This document shows positions 49,618 through 51,012 of a DNA stretch of 51,012 nucleotides, in pieces. The position numbers were made by a program, and so were the translations under genes. The first letter of the stretch is position 1. Each line of letters begins with the position of its first letter. The notes below the pieces were generated by a model. That model was not told where the DNA came from. It did not search any database and saw only the letters and a list, made by a program, of their open reading frames with translations. This stretch comes from Gallionellales bacterium RIFCSPLOWO2_02_FULL_59_110 (GTDB lineage Bacteria > Pseudomonadota > Gammaproteobacteria > Burkholderiales > Gallionellaceae), in assembly GCA_001801215.1 (NCBI GenBank), contig MGXA01000027.1:1-51012 (forward strand), given 5' to 3'.

Positions 49618-50826
49618 ATGGCGGGGAAGGCGGCAGAACTGGGTGGGCATGTCAGGGTATCCGACTACTTGAGTGTGGGGCTACTATCGCGCTTAGTTCC
49701 GCCTACCCTGGTTGATGAAGCCCTCACGGCGCATGAGCGCCACAGCAAAAGGCAGCGAGACCTCCCGGCGCATGCCGTCGTTTATTACGTCATGGCACTT
49801 TCCCTTTACCGGGGGGTTAACACCGAAGAGGTTTTACGCGTCGTCACCGAAGGCATGGACTATCTCGGGGATGGCTCCATCCGCCGCGAAGTGGGCAAAT
49901 CGGGAATCAGCGCATCCCGTACGCGCTTGGGGGCAGACGTGATGCGCCACATTGCCGAGCAAGCCTTGACACCTCTCGCACAACCGCAAACGGAGGGGGC
50001 ATTCTATAGCGGCTTGCGGCTCGTTAGCGTCGATGGTACGACACTGGAAGTGGCTGACGAAGCGGGCAACCGCGAAGCCTTTGGCGTGCCCGGCACCAAC
50101 AAAGGCCAAACGGGTTACCCGCAAATTCGTTGCGTCGGGCTGCTTGAAAAGGGCACGCATGCCCTCTTTGGTATTGCGCTGGGCGGGTACAAAGATTCGG
50201 AAGTGAGCTTGGCGCACAAAGCGCTCAAGAACCTCAAGCCTGGAATGTTGTGCCTGGCAGACCGGGGGTTTTCCGGCTACCCGCTGTGGCAGGCTGCCTG
50301 CCAAACGGGTGCACAACTGCTTTGGCGTATTATCAAGAACAGAAATTTGCCCGTACTGGAACGGTTCGAGGACGGCTCGTATTTGAGCGAAATTAGCCCG
50401 TCGCCGGCGACGCTCAAGAAGATGGACGACAAGACAGCGACTGCCATCACGGTGCGCGTCATTGATTACCACTTGCCGGGGGTGGCAGATGCCGAGCCGG
50501 TGTACCGGCTGATTACGACTTTGCTGGATAGCGGGCAGTACCCGGCGGACGAGCTGGCCGCGCTTTATCATGAACGGTGGAGTATCGAGACAGCCTTTGC
50601 CGAAATCAAGACGACACTCAAAGGGGCGGACATCGTGCTGCGCAGCAAAACGCCGGAGTTGGTACGCCAGGAGTTCTGGGGGTTATTGTTGGCGCATCAT
50701 GTGGTGAGGAAATTAATGTTGGAGGCGTCGCTATCGAAACGGCGAGCGCCGGATAGCCTCAGCTTCAAAAACGGCCTGTCCATCATCCGCCGCAAACTGC
50801 CCGCCAGCGGTGCCGTTTCCCCCTGA
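49618..50826 (+). CDS. IS4-family transposase, C-terminus shifted out of frame
   Basis: A 402-residue DDE transposase. The IS4 signature Y-x2-R-x3-E-x6-K is present in YHERWSIETAFAEIKTTLKG near residues 318-332, and catalytic Asp candidates lie in VSVDGTTLEV and CLADRGFSG. The reading frame ends at TGA 50824-50826 after IIRRKLPASGAVSP. The +1 frame continues to 51004 with RSNPRVVKRRTKKFLPRK, which is the usual C-terminal tail of these transposases. So the protein is either shortened by about 60 residues through a frameshift mutation at the TTTCCCCC run, or completed by +1 recoding at CCC-TGA. ATG 49618 follows a GGGGGG site. Confidence 0.9.
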   Translation: MAGKAAELGGHVRVSDYLSVGLLSRLVPPTLVDEALTAHERHSKRQRDLPAHAVVYYVMALSLYRGVNTEEVLRVVTEGMDYLGDGSIRREVGKSGISASRTRLGADVMRHIAEQALTPLAQPQTEGAFYSGLRLVSVDGTTLEVADEAGNREAFGVPGTNKGQTGYPQIRCVGLLEKGTHALFGIALGGYKDSEVSLAHKALKNLKPGMLCLADRGFSGYPLWQAACQTGAQLLWRIIKNRNLPVLERFEDGSYLSEISPSPATLKKMDDKTATAITVRVIDYHLPGVADAEPVYRLITTLLDSGQYPADELAALYHERWSIETAFAEIKTTLKGADIVLRSKTPELVRQEFWGLLLAHHVVRKLMLEASLSKRRAPDSLSFKNGLSIIRRKLPASGAVSP

Positions 50827-51004
50827 GCGCTTCCAAAAGTGGTGGGCGGTGTTGATTAAAGAGATCGCCGATGGCATATTGACCAGCCCGAGGGGGCGAT
50901 CCAATCCTCGCGTGGTGAAGAGGCGAACAAAGAAATTCTTACCCCGCAAGGGGGATGAGATTTTAAATATTGAGCAGGATTGGACTCCGAGGGTTGTTAA
51001 GTGA
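50810..51004 (+). pseudogene. Out-of-frame C-terminal part of the IS4-family transposase
   Basis: This +1-frame stretch (about 64 codons) holds the basic tail RSNPRVVKRRTKKF expected at the end of IS4-family transposases. It overlaps the end of the main frame and stops inside the right inverted repeat. It is not an independent gene. Confidence 0.75.
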
Positions 51005-51012
51005 ACAGCATT
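50994..51012 (-). repeat. Right terminal inverted repeat of the IS4-family element
   Basis: TTGTTAAGTGAACAGCATT, the perfect complement of the left repeat; it ends at the window edge. Confidence 0.93.

Larger units (their letters stand above)
49550..51012 (+). mobile_element. IS4-family insertion sequence
   Basis: Perfect 19-bp terminal inverted repeats (AATGCTGTTCACTTAACAA at 49550-49568 and its complement at 50994-51012) bound one transposase gene. The right repeat ends at the last base of the window, so the target duplication cannot be checked. The size, about 1463 bp, suits IS4-family elements. Confidence 0.92.

Overview
The window is about 51 kb of fairly GC-rich chromosomal DNA from what looks like a betaproteobacterium of the Nitrosomonadales type (Gallionellaceae or Sulfuricellaceae-like). 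The evidence is the housekeeping gene order (pilC-pilD-coaE-zapD-yacG next to a Nudix/ThiE fusion gene; rhodanese-grxC-secB-SH3 gene-gpsA; gpmI-envC-ctpA), the many small c-type cytochromes, and a complete heme d1 / cytochrome cd1 nitrite reductase locus. The assignment to family is inference. I saw no rRNA, tRNA or CRISPR array.

Layout. 1-1344: the 5' end of a probable XRE/HipB-type regulator running off the left edge, then a class II Fic protein; the space between them carries repeated operator-like motifs. 1480-3661: a divergent DapB-like reductase and a cation/proton antiporter, transcribed divergently. 3925-6822: a nitrite reductase block (monoheme cytochrome, nirS, and a second cytochrome with a CX3CH heme motif). 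Its arginine codons are mostly AGG, unlike everything around it, which suggests transfer. 6823-7539: about 700 bp with no recognisable gene. 7540-15294: heme d1 cluster nirC-nirF-nirDL-nirG-nirH-nirJ-nirN followed by cysG. No nirE is present, so CysG probably supplies precorrin-2 and siroheme. 15418-18669: TonB-dependent receptor, FmdE-like protein and hemerythrin-domain protein. 18709-26433: a cytochrome c5-like lipoprotein and a Nudix/ThiE gene, then a minus-strand run of yacG, zapD, coaE, pilD, pilC, a CorC-like protein and lgt. 26498-31276: ilvD, a nested repeat element, a hexose-6-phosphate mutarotase, and two related small cytochromes flanking a formylglycine-generating-enzyme-like protein. 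31650-37868: a Kef-type antiporter facing the minus-strand operon gpmI-envC-ctpA. 37969-42812: an ArsR-type regulator with two cysteines spaced as in SqrR/BigR persulfide sensors, then an RND efflux pair and a DUF2892 protein. 42806-47438: a Wzy/PglL-type ligase, rhodanese, grxC, secB, an SH3 protein and gpsA (which has a ~60-residue insertion). 47489-51012: accessory DNA with an Rhs remnant, an XRE-BrnT-BrnA toxin-antitoxin module bounded by 31-bp direct repeats, a cluster of palindromic repeats, and an IS4-family element whose transposase is split by a frameshift and whose right terminal repeat ends exactly at the window edge.

How it works together. NirS reduces nitrite to NO in the periplasm. 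NirC, NirF, NirDL, NirG, NirH, NirJ and NirN convert siroheme (from CysG) into heme d1. The small cytochromes are candidate electron donors. The most interesting points for follow-up are the CX3CH cytochrome beside a probably imported nirS, the predicted persulfide-responsive RND/DUF2892 operon, the in-frame insertion in gpsA, the direct-repeat-bounded toxin-antitoxin module, and the TonB-FmdE-hemerythrin operon.
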